Source: Cupriavidus sp. AU9028
GTDB taxonomy: Bacteria; Pseudomonadota; Gammaproteobacteria; Burkholderiales; Burkholderiaceae
DNA length: 64,000 nucleotides
Assembly: GCF_019795295.1 (NCBI RefSeq)
Contig: NZ_JAIMCG010000017.1
Location: 1-64,000 of the forward strand
Reading direction: 5' to 3'
The translations under genes were made by a program, and so were the position numbers. Positions within the stretch are counted from its first letter, which is position 1. Each line of letters starts with the position of its first letter. This document shows, piece by piece, positions 21,672 through 30,817 of the stretch. A model generated the notes under the pieces. It was given only the letters and a program-made list of their open reading frames with translations, was not told the DNA's origin and did not search any database.

Positions 21672-22550
21672 ATGCCTGCGCACCCCGCTTCACAGGTCGC
21701 ATTGACCGTCACATCTTCCTCGGCCACTAGCCCGGATGCATCTCCGACCTTGCGTGAAGGGGCGCTGCATGCGCTTCTGCTCGACGATCCGGCGCAAAAG
21801 GTCCTGGCGACGGGCGGGCTGCGGGCACGGGTGGAGCAGGGCGGGGAGGGCGCCATCGGCCAGGGCGCGGTGCTTGCGGCGCCGCAAGGCGTGCCCGGCC
21901 GGCCGGCCCGGCCGCTGCTGGTTCCGCCGCAGAAGGTCGAGCGGCGCGGTTCCCTGCAGTCCACCGCGGGGCGTGCCGTGCTGATCCATGCGCTCGCCCA
22001 TATCGAGTTCAATGCGATCAATCTGGCACTGGATGCGGTATGGCGCTTCGCCGCCATGCCGGCGCAGTTCTACCTCGACTGGCTGCAGGTCGCCGAGGAG
22101 GAGGCGCTGCATTACTCGCTGCTGGCTGCCCATCTTGAAAAACTGGGTTACCGCTACGGCGATTTTCCCGCGCACGACAGTCTCTGGGAGATGGCCGACC
22201 GCACCGCCGGGGACCCGCTGGCCCGCATGGCGCTGGTGCCCCGCACGCTGGAGGCGCGCGGACTCGATGCCTGCCCGGTGGTGCGCACGCGGCTGGCCGA
22301 TGCCGGCGACGCGGAGGCAGCGGCAATCATCGACATCATCCTGCGCGACGAAGTCGGGCACGTGGCGATCGGCAACCATTGGTACCGCTGGCTGTGCGAG
22401 CAGCGCGGACTTGATCCGGTCAAGACCTACGCCAGCCTGTCCGAGCAGTACCGGGCGCCGCGGCTGCGGCCGCCGTTCAACCTGGAGGCGCGCCGGCGCG
22501 CCGGGTTCGATGAGGAGGAACTGGCGTGGCTGGAGGGCAGCGCGGGGTAG
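21672..22550 (+). CDS. DUF455 ferritin-like domain protein
   Basis: A 292-residue protein of the DUF455 family. The ferritin-like carboxylate/His motifs are visible: HALAHIEFNAINLALD, EEEALHYSLL and RDEVGHVAIGNHWY, which would bind a di-iron or similar centre. The N-terminal 30 residues are Ser/Thr-rich and poorly conserved. The biochemical role is unknown. The ATG at 21672 was chosen; the long in-frame extension upstream crosses hslO on the opposite strand and is spurious. Confidence 0.88.
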   Translation: MPAHPASQVALTVTSSSATSPDASPTLREGALHALLLDDPAQKVLATGGLRARVEQGGEGAIGQGAVLAAPQGVPGRPARPLLVPPQKVERRGSLQSTAGRAVLIHALAHIEFNAINLALDAVWRFAAMPAQFYLDWLQVAEEEALHYSLLAAHLEKLGYRYGDFPAHDSLWEMADRTAGDPLARMALVPRTLEARGLDACPVVRTRLADAGDAEAAAIIDIILRDEVGHVAIGNHWYRWLCEQRGLDPVKTYASLSEQYRAPRLRPPFNLEARRRAGFDEEELAWLEGSAG

Positions 22551-22576
22551 ACAGGGGCCTTGCAGACGCGGTGGGG

Positions 22577-22694
22577 CCCTCTCCCCCGGCCCCTCTCCCG
22601 CTCGGCGGGAGAGGGGAGGAAAACCAGCGGCGATTGACAAGGCAGTCGGTCTGCTCCCCTCGCCCGCTTGCGGGAGAGGGGCCGGGGGAGAGGG
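22577..22694. repeat. Paired-hairpin intergenic element, copy 3
   Basis: The same element as at 14225. It fills the gap between the convergent DUF455 and acyl-CoA synthetase genes. The right half, GCTCCCCTCGCCCGCTTGCG and what follows, is identical to copy 1 over at least 40 bp. Confidence 0.88.
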
Positions 22695-22722
22695 CAAAGG
22701 GCGCGTCAAATCAAGCCGCGCA

Positions 22723-24462
22723 TCACCGCTCCTGCCGCGCCCGGAACGCCTCCTCCTCCTGCAACCGCAACACGCGCCGCTGCACCTTGCCCGTGGTCGT
22801 CATCGGCAGCTGGTCGATGAACGCGATCGCCTTCGGATACTCATACGGCGCCAGCTGTCCCCGCACATGCTGCTGCAGTTCGCGGATCAGGGCGGCCTCG
22901 GCCTCTTCGCCGCGCGCCGTGCCAGGGGTCAACACGATGAACGCCTTGACCACCGCGCCGCGCTCGGGGTCGGGCGACGGCACTACCGCGCAATTCGACA
23001 CCGCGGGATGGCGCAGCAGGCAATTCTCGATTTCGCTGGGGCCGATCCGGTAGCCGGAGGACTTGAACACATCGTCGGCGCGGCCCTGGTACCAGAGGTA
23101 GCCGTCCGCATCCATGCTCGCCAGGTCGCCGGTCCGGCACCAGCGCAGGCCGTCGCGCTCCGTGTACTTGGCGGCGGTGGCTTCCTCGTTCTTCCAGTAG
23201 CGCAGGAAGAATACCGGGTCGGCATGGCCGTGGATGTCGGTGGCGCAGACGGCCACCTCGCCGACCTGTCCCGGCTCGCACGGCTTGCCGTCCTCGTCGA
23301 TCACCGCCACCCGGTGGCCCGGGTAGGGGCGGCCCATGGAGCCGGGCCGTGCCGGCCAGCCCGGCAGACTGTCGTCGTGCTGCGCGCTGCAGTTGCCGAC
23401 GATGTAGTTGATCTCGGTCTGGCCGAACATCTCGTTGACGGTGACGCCGAATGCGTCCTGGCACCACTCGTACACCGTCTGTCCGACCGCCTCGCCCGCG
23501 CTCATCAGTGCACGCAAGCGCAGGTCGTAACGCTCGCGGGGGGCCGGGCAGGCCTTCATCATCTGCTTGAGCGCGGTGGGAAAGAGGAAGGTATTGGTGA
23601 CGCGGTAACGCGCCATGAGCTCGAATGCCACTTCCGGCGAGAAGCGCCCCTGATAGCCGACGATGGGCTTGCCAAAGTAGAGCGACGGCATCAGCGCGTC
23701 CCACAAGCCGCCGGTCCAGGCCCAGTCGGCGGGGCTCCAGAATACGTCGTCCTGTTGCGGGAACCAGTTCTGCGAGCAGACGAAGCCGGGCAGGTTGCCG
23801 ATCAGCGCGCTGTGCGGCAGCAGCGCGCCCTTGGGCTGGCCGGTGGTGCCGCTGGTGTAGATCAGCACGGCGGGCTCGTCGTGGCGGGTGGGCTCGGCGG
23901 CGAAGTCCTCGGCCTCGCCGCCGAGCAACGCGTCCCACTGGCAGTCGCCCCCGCTGGCATCGCCGGCTGCCACCAGCGTGGCCAGCGCCGGGCATTCGGT
24001 CCGCGCCGCCACCATGTTGTCGATCGAAGTCTCGTCCGCGATCGCGACCCGCGCTTCGCTATGGCGCAGCCGGTACGACAGCGCTTCCGGGCCGAACAGC
24101 ATCGACAGCGGCATCGCAATGGCGCCGAGCTGGTAGGTCGCCATATGCGCGATCACCGTTTCGATCCGTTGCGGCATCACGATGGCGACACGGTCGCCGC
24201 GCACCACGCCGAGCTTGCGCAGCGCATGGGACAGCCGGTTCGCCTCGCGCTGGATGTCGGCGTAGGTATGGCTGGCCCGGCGGCCGTCCTCGTGCTCGGT
24301 GAAGACGGCGACGCGGTCGCGCGTCTGCGGATCGGCCGCCCAGCGGCCGCAGCAGGCCTGGGCCAGGTTGAAGTTGGGGGGGACGTGCCAGTGGAAATCC
24401 TGGTAGAGCCGCGCGTAGTCGTCGCGGCGCGCGGACGGCGGCCGCGTGCTGTTCTGCTGCAT
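22723..24462 (-). CDS. Acyl-CoA synthetase (AMP-forming, ACSM/acetyl-CoA synthetase-like)
   Basis: A 579-residue AMP-forming ligase of the ANL superfamily. The ATP loop YTSGTTGQPKGALLPH, the motif FGQTEIN, and the C-terminal catalytic Lys in PMTTTGKVQRR are present. It would activate a carboxylate, perhaps a medium-chain or aromatic acid, to its CoA thioester; the substrate cannot be read from sequence. The ATG at 24462 has AGGAG upstream. A divergent alpha/beta hydrolase gene faces it across a TetR-type palindrome at 24592, so both may be co-regulated. Confidence 0.93.
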   Translation of the reverse strand: MQQNSTRPPSARRDDYARLYQDFHWHVPPNFNLAQACCGRWAADPQTRDRVAVFTEHEDGRRASHTYADIQREANRLSHALRKLGVVRGDRVAIVMPQRIETVIAHMATYQLGAIAMPLSMLFGPEALSYRLRHSEARVAIADETSIDNMVAARTECPALATLVAAGDASGGDCQWDALLGGEAEDFAAEPTRHDEPAVLIYTSGTTGQPKGALLPHSALIGNLPGFVCSQNWFPQQDDVFWSPADWAWTGGLWDALMPSLYFGKPIVGYQGRFSPEVAFELMARYRVTNTFLFPTALKQMMKACPAPRERYDLRLRALMSAGEAVGQTVYEWCQDAFGVTVNEMFGQTEINYIVGNCSAQHDDSLPGWPARPGSMGRPYPGHRVAVIDEDGKPCEPGQVGEVAVCATDIHGHADPVFFLRYWKNEEATAAKYTERDGLRWCRTGDLASMDADGYLWYQGRADDVFKSSGYRIGPSEIENCLLRHPAVSNCAVVPSPDPERGAVVKAFIVLTPGTARGEEAEAALIRELQQHVRGQLAPYEYPKAIAFIDQLPMTTTGKVQRRVLRLQEEEAFRARQER

Positions 24463-24591
24463 CGCTTGTCTCCTCTGAGCGGCGGCCGTCCACGCTTTGC
24501 GACGCGCGGCGACGCCATGGTTCTTGTCGAGCAGGTTGCGGTGCCGGCAGCCGGTGTTCCCGGTCGATCTTGCGGGTAGAATCGTAAAAAC

Positions 24592-24605
24592 CGAACGAGC
24601 GTTCG
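24592..24605. promoter_or_regulatory. TetR-type operator palindrome CGAACG-AG-CGTTCG
   Basis: A 6+2+6 inverted repeat in the 220-bp divergent promoter region between the acyl-CoA synthetase and alpha/beta hydrolase genes. Its form, two 6-bp arms around 2 bp with CGAACG/CGTTCG, resembles operators of TetR-family regulators of fatty-acid and CoA metabolism. No TetR gene lies in the window, so the regulator would act in trans. Which promoter it overlaps is not clear. Confidence 0.6.
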
Positions 24606-24682
24606 ATTTGTTGCCGTCCTCTCCGTGGCGAGCGGCAACGGCGAACCGCACAAGAATCAACGACTACGGGAGACAGCGGTCC

Positions 24683-25576
24683 ATGAGCATCCGCGACACC
24701 TCGCGCACCGACTGTATCACGGTGCGTGGCCTCGACTATCACGTACGGCACTGGGGCAAGGAAGGCGCCCCCAAGCTGTTCCTGCTGCACGGCTGGATGG
24801 ACGTTTCCGCATCCTTCCAGTTCCTGGCCGATGCCCTGGGGGAGCGCTGGCATGCGATCGCACCGGATTGGCGCGGCTACGGGCTGACCGGCTGGAGCGC
24901 GGGCCAGCCGGGCGCAGGCTGCTACTGGTTCCCGGATTACCTGGCCGACCTCGAGGCGCTGCTTGACCGATACCAGCCGGACGGGGCCGTCAATCTGGTC
25001 GGCCACAGCATGGGCGCCAACATTGCCTGCCTGTATGCGGGCGTGCGGCCCGCGCGCGTGCGCCGGGTGGTCGATCTGGAAGGCTTCGGCATGACCGCGA
25101 CGCGGCCGTCCCAGGCGCCGCGCCGGCTGGCGCGCTGGCTCGACGAGCTGCGCGAGCCGCCGCGGATGCGCGCCTACGACAGCGTCGAGGCCGTGGCCGC
25201 CAGGCTGCAGCAGACCAATCCGCGCCTGCCCGACGACCGCGCCGCGTTCCTCGCCGCGCACTGGTCGCGCCGCAACGCGGACGGGCAATGGGAGATCCTC
25301 GGCGATCCGGCGCACAAGATCGTCAACCCGTCGCTGTACCGGGTCGAGGAGGCGATGGCGATCTGGTCGGCCGTCACCGCGCCGGTGCTGCATGTCGAGG
25401 CCCGCGATTCGGAAACGCTGCGCCATATCGCCGGGCAGGAGCCGCTGGAGCAGTTCCGCCAACGTTTCACCGCCTTCCGCGACTGGCGCGAGGTGGTGAT
25501 CGACGACGCCGGGCACATGCTGCATCACGACCAGCCGGAGCGGGTCGCGCAGTGCATCGAGTCGTTCTGCGGATGA
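24683..25576 (+). CDS. Alpha/beta hydrolase
   Basis: A 297-residue alpha/beta-hydrolase-fold protein. The oxyanion HGW motif is in LLHGWMDVSASF, the nucleophile elbow in LVGHSMGAN and the catalytic His in DDAGHMLHHDQPE. An esterase, thioesterase or lipase-like activity is plausible; the substrate is unknown. The ATG at 24683 has GGGAG upstream. Its divergence from an acyl-CoA synthetase, with a shared palindrome between, suggests linked acyl metabolism. Confidence 0.92.
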   Translation: MSIRDTSRTDCITVRGLDYHVRHWGKEGAPKLFLLHGWMDVSASFQFLADALGERWHAIAPDWRGYGLTGWSAGQPGAGCYWFPDYLADLEALLDRYQPDGAVNLVGHSMGANIACLYAGVRPARVRRVVDLEGFGMTATRPSQAPRRLARWLDELREPPRMRAYDSVEAVAARLQQTNPRLPDDRAAFLAAHWSRRNADGQWEILGDPAHKIVNPSLYRVEEAMAIWSAVTAPVLHVEARDSETLRHIAGQEPLEQFRQRFTAFRDWREVVIDDAGHMLHHDQPERVAQCIESFCG

Positions 25577-25657
25577 CGGATTTGAGCCTTATCTGACGTA
25601 GACCACCGGCCATTTTCCCGGCACGCTCCCCGTACTGTTACCGACGAGGAGGACGAG

Positions 25658-25885
25658 ATGCCCGAGCTGGAGCTGGACGAACCCGAGAGCGCCGCCATGC
25701 CGCAAGCCGATGACGAGACAGACGGTAGGGGGGCTTGTCGTCTTCCTGTCCTGGAGGCGGAGGCCCGCCGACGATTTGTCGCGCTGCTGTTGAGCATTCC
25801 TGACGTTGGCAGGGACGAGGATTTCGCCAGAATGGAGTTTTCAAGCCGGAGCGACCGTGTATCTGATCGATACCAACGTCATTAG
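25658..25885 (+). pseudogene. Probable antitoxin remnant of a VapBC-type locus
   Basis: A 75-codon frame with a strong GAGGAGG upstream of its ATG. The stretch FVALLLSIPDVGRDEDFAR resembles the C-terminal end of Phd/YefM-type antitoxins that precede VapC-family toxins. The N-terminal DNA-binding part is not recognisable, and the frame runs past the expected end into the toxin start. With the broken toxin next to it, I read it as decayed. Confidence 0.45.
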
Positions 25886-26065
25886 CTCCTGCCAGTCAAT
25901 CTCGAGACCGCGCTGCAGTGGGGCCTGCTGCGGGTACCGCATCGGGAGAATGCGCTGGATAAATTGATCGCCGCGACAGCGCTGATCCATGACATGACGC
26001 TGGTAACGCGCAATATCAGCGATTTCGCCGGCTGCTCCGCGCGTTTGCTGGACCCGTTCGTCTGA
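25857..26065 (+). pseudogene. VapC-like PIN-domain toxin, internally deleted
   Basis: The normal toxin start VYLIDTNVIS is intact from the GTG at 25857. It then joins, out of frame, to the C-terminal part LPVNLETALQWGLL...LIAATALIHDMTLVTRNISDF...LLDPFV ending at the TGA at 26063-26065. Roughly the middle half of a PIN domain (about 65-70 residues) is missing, with a frame change at about 25887-25890. The first Asp (IDTN) and the last acidic motif (TRNISDF) survive, but no functional nuclease can be made. Confidence 0.8.
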
Positions 26066-26076
26066 CCGACCCAGCG

Positions 26077-27156
26077 TTACCCCTCATGCGCCAGCGCCGC
26101 CTTCAGCGCCGCGTTGTTGCTGGTATGCACGTGCACCAGCGTCTTCTCGGGGAAGGCATAGTGATAGGCCCGGCGCAGCGCCAGCGCCGCCTCGTGAAAA
26201 CCGGACAGGATAAGCTTCTGCTTGTTGGCGTAGTAGGCAATATCGCCGGCGGCGAAGATGCCGCGCCGAGAGCTCTCGTAGGTGGTGGTGTCGACGGCGA
26301 TACGACCGGCGCGCATCTCCATGCCCCAATGCGCGATGGGGCCCGGTTCGGACACCAGGCCATACAGCGCGACCAGTTCGTCCGCCTCGATCGTCACGCT
26401 GTCCTCGCGCGTACGCACCTCGGCGGCAACCAGACGGTCGTCCTCGGTCTTCAGCCCGCCCAGCATGCCGATCACGAAGTCCATCTCGCCAGCGGCGACC
26501 GCCGCGCGCATGGCCGCCACGGTGTGATCGGCCGCCCGGAAGCCCTCGCGGCGGTGCAGCAGGGTCACGCGCGCGGCGACCTTGCGCAGCGCCAGCGCCC
26601 AATCCAGCGCGGAGTCGCCGCCCCCGGCGACAATGACGCGCTTGCCGGCGAAGCGCGCCACTTCCCGTACCGCATAGTGGACGTGCCGGTCTTCCAGTGC
26701 GGCCGCTTCCGGCAGCGAGACCCGCTGCGGGGCAAAGGCGCCCGCACCGGCGCAGATCAGCACGGCGGCCACATCGAAGCCCTTGCCGCTGTCGGTGCTG
26801 ACCAGCAGGCGAGGGGACTCGCCGCCGATTTCCTGCACGCTCTGCGCCCGTTCGCCGAAATGCATCGGCACCGCGAAAGGCGCGCACTGTTCGACCAGCC
26901 GGTCGACCAGCTCCTGGGCCAGGCATCCGGGCACGGCGGGAATGTCGTAGATCGGCTTTTCCGGATACAGCTCGGTGCACTGTCCGCCCGGGCGGTCCAG
27001 CACATCGACGATTTCGCATTGCAGCCCGAGCACGCGGGCCTGGAAGGCGGCGAACAGCCCGACCGGTCCGGCGCCGACGATCAGCACATCGGTCCGGGTG
27101 ACGGCGGACTCGTGAGGAATGACCGGGGAATGGGAAGGATCGGAGGCGTGTTGCAT
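26077..27156 (-). CDS. Ferredoxin--NADP reductase, thioredoxin-reductase-like type
   Basis: A 359-residue FAD/NAD(P)H oxidoreductase of the FNR2 (thioredoxin-reductase-like) family, which lacks the CxxC of true thioredoxin reductases. FAD-binding GAGPVGLFAAF and the NADPH-site GGGDSALDWAL are clear, and the C-terminal FAD motif reads RRGIFAAGDIAYY. It would pass electrons between NADPH and ferredoxin or flavodoxin. The ATG at 27156 has no evident Shine-Dalgarno; longer in-frame starts exist up to 27300. It is convergent with the decayed toxin locus. Confidence 0.92.
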   Translation of the reverse strand: MQHASDPSHSPVIPHESAVTRTDVLIVGAGPVGLFAAFQARVLGLQCEIVDVLDRPGGQCTELYPEKPIYDIPAVPGCLAQELVDRLVEQCAPFAVPMHFGERAQSVQEIGGESPRLLVSTDSGKGFDVAAVLICAGAGAFAPQRVSLPEAAALEDRHVHYAVREVARFAGKRVIVAGGGDSALDWALALRKVAARVTLLHRREGFRAADHTVAAMRAAVAAGEMDFVIGMLGGLKTEDDRLVAAEVRTREDSVTIEADELVALYGLVSEPGPIAHWGMEMRAGRIAVDTTTYESSRRGIFAAGDIAYYANKQKLILSGFHEAALALRRAYHYAFPEKTLVHVHTSNNAALKAALAHEG

Positions 27157-27335
27157 GGTGACGTCGGCCGCGGGGACGCGGCGTGAAAATCTCGTGAGGC
27201 GTCCACTATACCCCGGCAAGCCAGCCCGGACCGCTACGCCACCGCTACCGGCATGGCTTTGGCCGGGACAGGGCGATGTCGGGGTCCCCGCCTCATTCAT
27301 GTGGCGGGCAGCGGACCCCGGGGCCGAGGAGTAGA

Positions 27336-28190
27336 ATGGCGATTATGTCTTTACCCTACGACATCAACGCCGATCTCCATTGCCATTCGACGGTATCGGA
27401 CGGCACGCTGCCCCCGACCGTGGTGGCGGAGCGCGCGCACGCCAATGGTGTGCGGATCTGGTCGCTGACCGACCACGATGAAGTGGGCGGCCAGCTGATT
27501 GCCCGCGAGACCGCCGAGGAACTGGGCATGCAATATGTGCCTGGGGTCGAGATTTCGGTGACGTGGGCCGGCCAGACCGTGCATATCGTCGGCCTGCAGA
27601 TCGATCCGCTGTGTCCCGATCTGATCGACGGGCTGACAGCGACCCGCTCCGGACGGGCGCGCCGTGCCCGCGACATCGGCGACGCGCTGGCCGCGGTCGG
27701 CATCGACGGCGCCTTCGAAGGCGCGCTGCGCTATGTCGGCAACCCGGACCTGATCTCCCGCACGCATTTCGCCCGCTGGATGGTCGACGAGGGCATCTGC
27801 GACAGCATTGGCGAGGTGTTCGACCGCTACCTCACGCAGGGCAAGCCCGGCTATGTCGGGCACCGCTGGGCCACGCTCGCCGAGGCGGTGCAGTGGATCC
27901 GCCAGGCCGGCGGCATCGCGGTGATGGCGCATCCTGGCCGCTACGACTACACCCCGATGCAGCACGACGCGCTGTTCGACGAGTTCAAGTCGCTGGGCGG
28001 GGCCGCCGTCGAAGTGGTGACTGGCAGCCACACCCCGGACCAGTACCGCCGCTATGCCGAGGTGGCCCGCCACTATGGGCTGCTGGCTTCGCGCGGTTCG
28101 GACTTCCATGGTCCCGGCGAAGGTCGTGTCGAAATCGGCACGCTGCCGCCGCTGCCGCCTTCGCTCACGCCGGTATGGCACGACTGGTAG
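27336..28190 (+). CDS. PHP-domain phosphoesterase (RNase AM / YciV-like)
   Basis: 284 residues. The PHP-domain metal motifs are all present: DLHCHSTVSDG, LTDHDEVGG, PGVEIS, AHPGRYDY and GSDFHGPGE. Homologous E. coli YciV (RNase AM) removes 5' nucleotides from short RNAs and matures 23S rRNA; the same activity is likely but inferred. The ATG at 27336 has AGGAG 4 nt upstream; an ATG at 27345 is an alternative. The next gene, yciO, follows after 7 bp. Confidence 0.92.
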   Translation: MAIMSLPYDINADLHCHSTVSDGTLPPTVVAERAHANGVRIWSLTDHDEVGGQLIARETAEELGMQYVPGVEISVTWAGQTVHIVGLQIDPLCPDLIDGLTATRSGRARRARDIGDALAAVGIDGAFEGALRYVGNPDLISRTHFARWMVDEGICDSIGEVFDRYLTQGKPGYVGHRWATLAEAVQWIRQAGGIAVMAHPGRYDYTPMQHDALFDEFKSLGGAAVEVVTGSHTPDQYRRYAEVARHYGLLASRGSDFHGPGEGRVEIGTLPPLPPSLTPVWHDW

Positions 28191-28197
28191 GCCGCGG

Positions 28198-28821
28198 ATG
28201 TCGCAATATTTCTCCGTTCATCCAGACAATCCCCAGCCGCGGCTGCTCAAGCAGGCCGCCCAGATCATCTCCCGCGGCGGTCTCGTGGCCCTGCCGACCG
28301 ACTCCAGCTATGCACTGGCCTGCCAGCTCGATGACAAGGCCGCGGTCGACCGTCTGCGCCGGATTCGCGGCATCGACGACCGCCATCATCTGACGCTGAT
28401 GTGCCGCGACCTGTCCGAACTGGGCAACTTCGCCCGCGTCGACAATCGCCAGTACCGCTGGATCCGCAACGCCACGCCCGGCCCCTACGTCTTCATCCTG
28501 GAGGCCACGCGCGAAGTGCCGCGCCGGTTGTCGCACCCGTCGCGCAAGACCATCGGCGTGCGCGTGCCGGACAACGCGGTCGCGCAAGGGTTGCTGGAAG
28601 AGGTGGGGGCGCCGCTCATCAGTGCGACGCTGCAGCTGCCCGGCGACGAGGAGCCGCTTGACGAGGCGGAAACGATTCGGGCGCGGCTGGAGAAGCAGCT
28701 GGACGTGGTGATCGACGGCGGACCCGTCCCCTCGCATGCGAGCACGGTGATCGACCTGACCGGTGGCGAGCCGGTGCTGGTGCGCCAGGGTCGCGGCGAT
28801 ATCTCCCGGTTCGGCCTGTGA
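28198..28821 (+). CDS. Sua5/YciO/YrdC family protein (YciO-like)
   Basis: A 207-residue protein with the YrdC-like fold: GGLVALPTDSSYALACQ, the KTIGVRVPD core and STVIDLTGGEPVLVRQGRGD near the end. The YrdC/Sua5 branch makes threonylcarbamoyl-AMP for tRNA t6A; the YciO branch has weak or unresolved activity. The pairing with the PHP phosphoesterase mirrors yciV-yciO in E. coli, so I assign YciO. Confidence 0.9.
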   Translation: MSQYFSVHPDNPQPRLLKQAAQIISRGGLVALPTDSSYALACQLDDKAAVDRLRRIRGIDDRHHLTLMCRDLSELGNFARVDNRQYRWIRNATPGPYVFILEATREVPRRLSHPSRKTIGVRVPDNAVAQGLLEEVGAPLISATLQLPGDEEPLDEAETIRARLEKQLDVVIDGGPVPSHASTVIDLTGGEPVLVRQGRGDISRFGL

Positions 28822-28922
28822 GTCCTTCGGCGGTGGCCCGCGGGCTTGCTGCGGCGCCACCCGGCCATGGCGGCACGCCTTTCCTCGATCCGGGCCCGGC
28901 CGGCCCGCTACAATAGCGCCCC

Positions 28923-29588
28923 ATGGATTCCTCCCTGATTCAGATCGTCGCGGTCTACGCGCTGCCCGTGCTGTTTGCCATCACGCTGCACGAGGCCGCG
29001 CACGGCTATGTCGCCAAGCACTTCGGCGACAACACCGCCTATATGCTCGGGCGGGTGAGCCTGAACCCGATCCGCCATATCGATCCGATCGGCACCATCG
29101 CGGTGCCGCTGATCCTCTATTTCGCCACCAGTGGCCAGTTCGTATTCGGCTACGCCAAGCCGGTGCCGGTGGCCTTCGGCCACCTGCGCAACCCGCGCTG
29201 GCACAGCATGTGGGTCGCGCTGGCAGGGCCGGGCGCCAACCTGATCCAGGCGTTCGGCTGGGCGCTGATCGCGCTGGTGCTGGCGCTGGCGCAGGTCAAC
29301 GAGCCGTTCTTCACGCAGATGGCGCGCGCGGGCGTGCTGGTCAACCTGGTCGTTGCCGCCTTTAACCTGTTCCCGATTCCGCCGCTGGACGGCGGCCGGG
29401 TGCTCAGCGCGCTGCTGCCGCAGCGGATGGCGTACGCGCTGTCGCGGGTGGAGCCATATGGCATCTTCATCGTGCTGGCACTGGTGGCGGCCGGTGTGAT
29501 CACCCAGGTGTGGATGCGGCCGGTGATCGGTCTGCTCAGCTCCCTGGTCCAGTTGCTGCTGACGCCGATCCTGGCGTTGGTACCCTGA
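28923..29588 (+). CDS. Site-2 protease family (M50) membrane metallopeptidase
   Basis: A 221-residue polytopic membrane protein. The zinc motif HEAAH (TLHEAAHGYVAKHFGD) is in the first helix, and the second metal-site motif NLFPIPPLDGGRVL lies in a later helix. No PDZ domain is present, so this is not RseP but the short type found next to trpS across betaproteobacteria. The substrate is unknown. The ATG is at 28923; trpS follows after 26 bp. Confidence 0.93.
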   Translation: MDSSLIQIVAVYALPVLFAITLHEAAHGYVAKHFGDNTAYMLGRVSLNPIRHIDPIGTIAVPLILYFATSGQFVFGYAKPVPVAFGHLRNPRWHSMWVALAGPGANLIQAFGWALIALVLALAQVNEPFFTQMARAGVLVNLVVAAFNLFPIPPLDGGRVLSALLPQRMAYALSRVEPYGIFIVLALVAAGVITQVWMRPVIGLLSSLVQLLLTPILALVP

Positions 29589-29614
29589 TTTTTCGCAAGA
29601 CTTATTCCTATTCC

Positions 29615-30817
29615 ATGTCTCCCGATCGCGTTCTTTCCGGCATGCGGCCGACCGGTGCCCTGCACCTGGGCCACTTTCACGGCGTACTGAAAAACTGGGT
29701 CAAGCTGCAGGACGAGCATCCCTGCTTCTTCTTCGTCGCCGACTGGCATGCGCTGACGACGCACTACGAATCGCCGGAAGTGATCGGGGAATCGGTGTGG
29801 GAGATGCTGATCGACTGGCTCGCCTCGGGCGTCGATCCGGAAAAGGCCACGCTGTTCATCCAGAGCCGCGTGCCCGAGCATGCCGAGCTGTTCCTGCTGC
29901 TGTCGATGGGCACGCCGCTGGGCTGGCTGGAGCGCGTGCCGACCTACAAGGACCAGATCGAAAAGCTGAAGGACAAGGACCTGTCCACCTACGGCTTTCT
30001 CGGCTATCCGCTGCTGCAGGCCGCCGACATCCTGATCTATCGCGCCGGCTTCGTGCCGGTCGGCGAGGACCAGATTCCGCACGTCGAGATCACGCGCGAG
30101 ATCGCCCGCCGCTTCAATTACCTGTACGGCCGGCAGCCCGGGTTCGAGGAGCAGGCGCAGGCCGCGGCGAAGAAGCTGGGCGGCAAGCGCACCCGCACCT
30201 TCCTCGATCTGCGCAAGGCGTACCAGGAGCAGGGCACCGACGCATCGCTGGAGGAAGCGCGGGCGCTGGTCGGACAGTCGCAGAGCCTGTCCAACAACGA
30301 CCGTGAACTGCTGCTCGGCTACCTGCTGGGCTCGCGCAAGTCCATCCTGGTCGAACCGCAGGTGCTGCTGACCAAGGCGTCGCGGATGCCGGGCCTGGAC
30401 GGCAACAAGATGTCGAAGTCCTATGGCAATACCATCCGCATGCGCGAGGACAAGGAATCGGTCGAAAAGAAGGTGCGCACCATGCCGACCGATCCGGCAC
30501 GGGTGCGCCGCACCGATCCGGGCGAACCGACGCGCTGCCCGGTGTGGCAGCTGCATCAGGTGTATTCGGACGAGCCGACCTGCGAGTGGGTGCTCAAGGG
30601 CTGCCGCACCGCCGGCATCGGGTGCCTGGAGTGCAAGCAGCCGGTGATCGACGGCATCCTGCGCGAACAACAGCCGATGCTGGAGCGCGCGCAGAAGTAC
30701 ATGGACCAGCCGGCGCTGCTGCGCGACATCGTCGACCATGGCTGCGCCAGGGCGAGCGAGGTCGCGCGCGAGACCATGCGCGAGGTTCGCGAGGCCATGG
30801 GACTGGGCTACCGCTGA
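29615..30817 (+). CDS. trpS: Tryptophan--tRNA ligase
   Basis: A 400-residue class I aminoacyl-tRNA synthetase. The HIGH-type motif reads ALHLGHFHG near residue 20, and KMSKS lies in DGNKMSKSYGN near residue 265. It is the longer (about 400-residue) TrpRS form common in betaproteobacteria. The ATG at 29615 was chosen; an upstream in-frame extension overlaps the M50 gene. Its TGA overlaps the next ATG as TGATG. Confidence 0.98.
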   Translation: MSPDRVLSGMRPTGALHLGHFHGVLKNWVKLQDEHPCFFFVADWHALTTHYESPEVIGESVWEMLIDWLASGVDPEKATLFIQSRVPEHAELFLLLSMGTPLGWLERVPTYKDQIEKLKDKDLSTYGFLGYPLLQAADILIYRAGFVPVGEDQIPHVEITREIARRFNYLYGRQPGFEEQAQAAAKKLGGKRTRTFLDLRKAYQEQGTDASLEEARALVGQSQSLSNNDRELLLGYLLGSRKSILVEPQVLLTKASRMPGLDGNKMSKSYGNTIRMREDKESVEKKVRTMPTDPARVRRTDPGEPTRCPVWQLHQVYSDEPTCEWVLKGCRTAGIGCLECKQPVIDGILREQQPMLERAQKYMDQPALLRDIVDHGCARASEVARETMREVREAMGLGYR

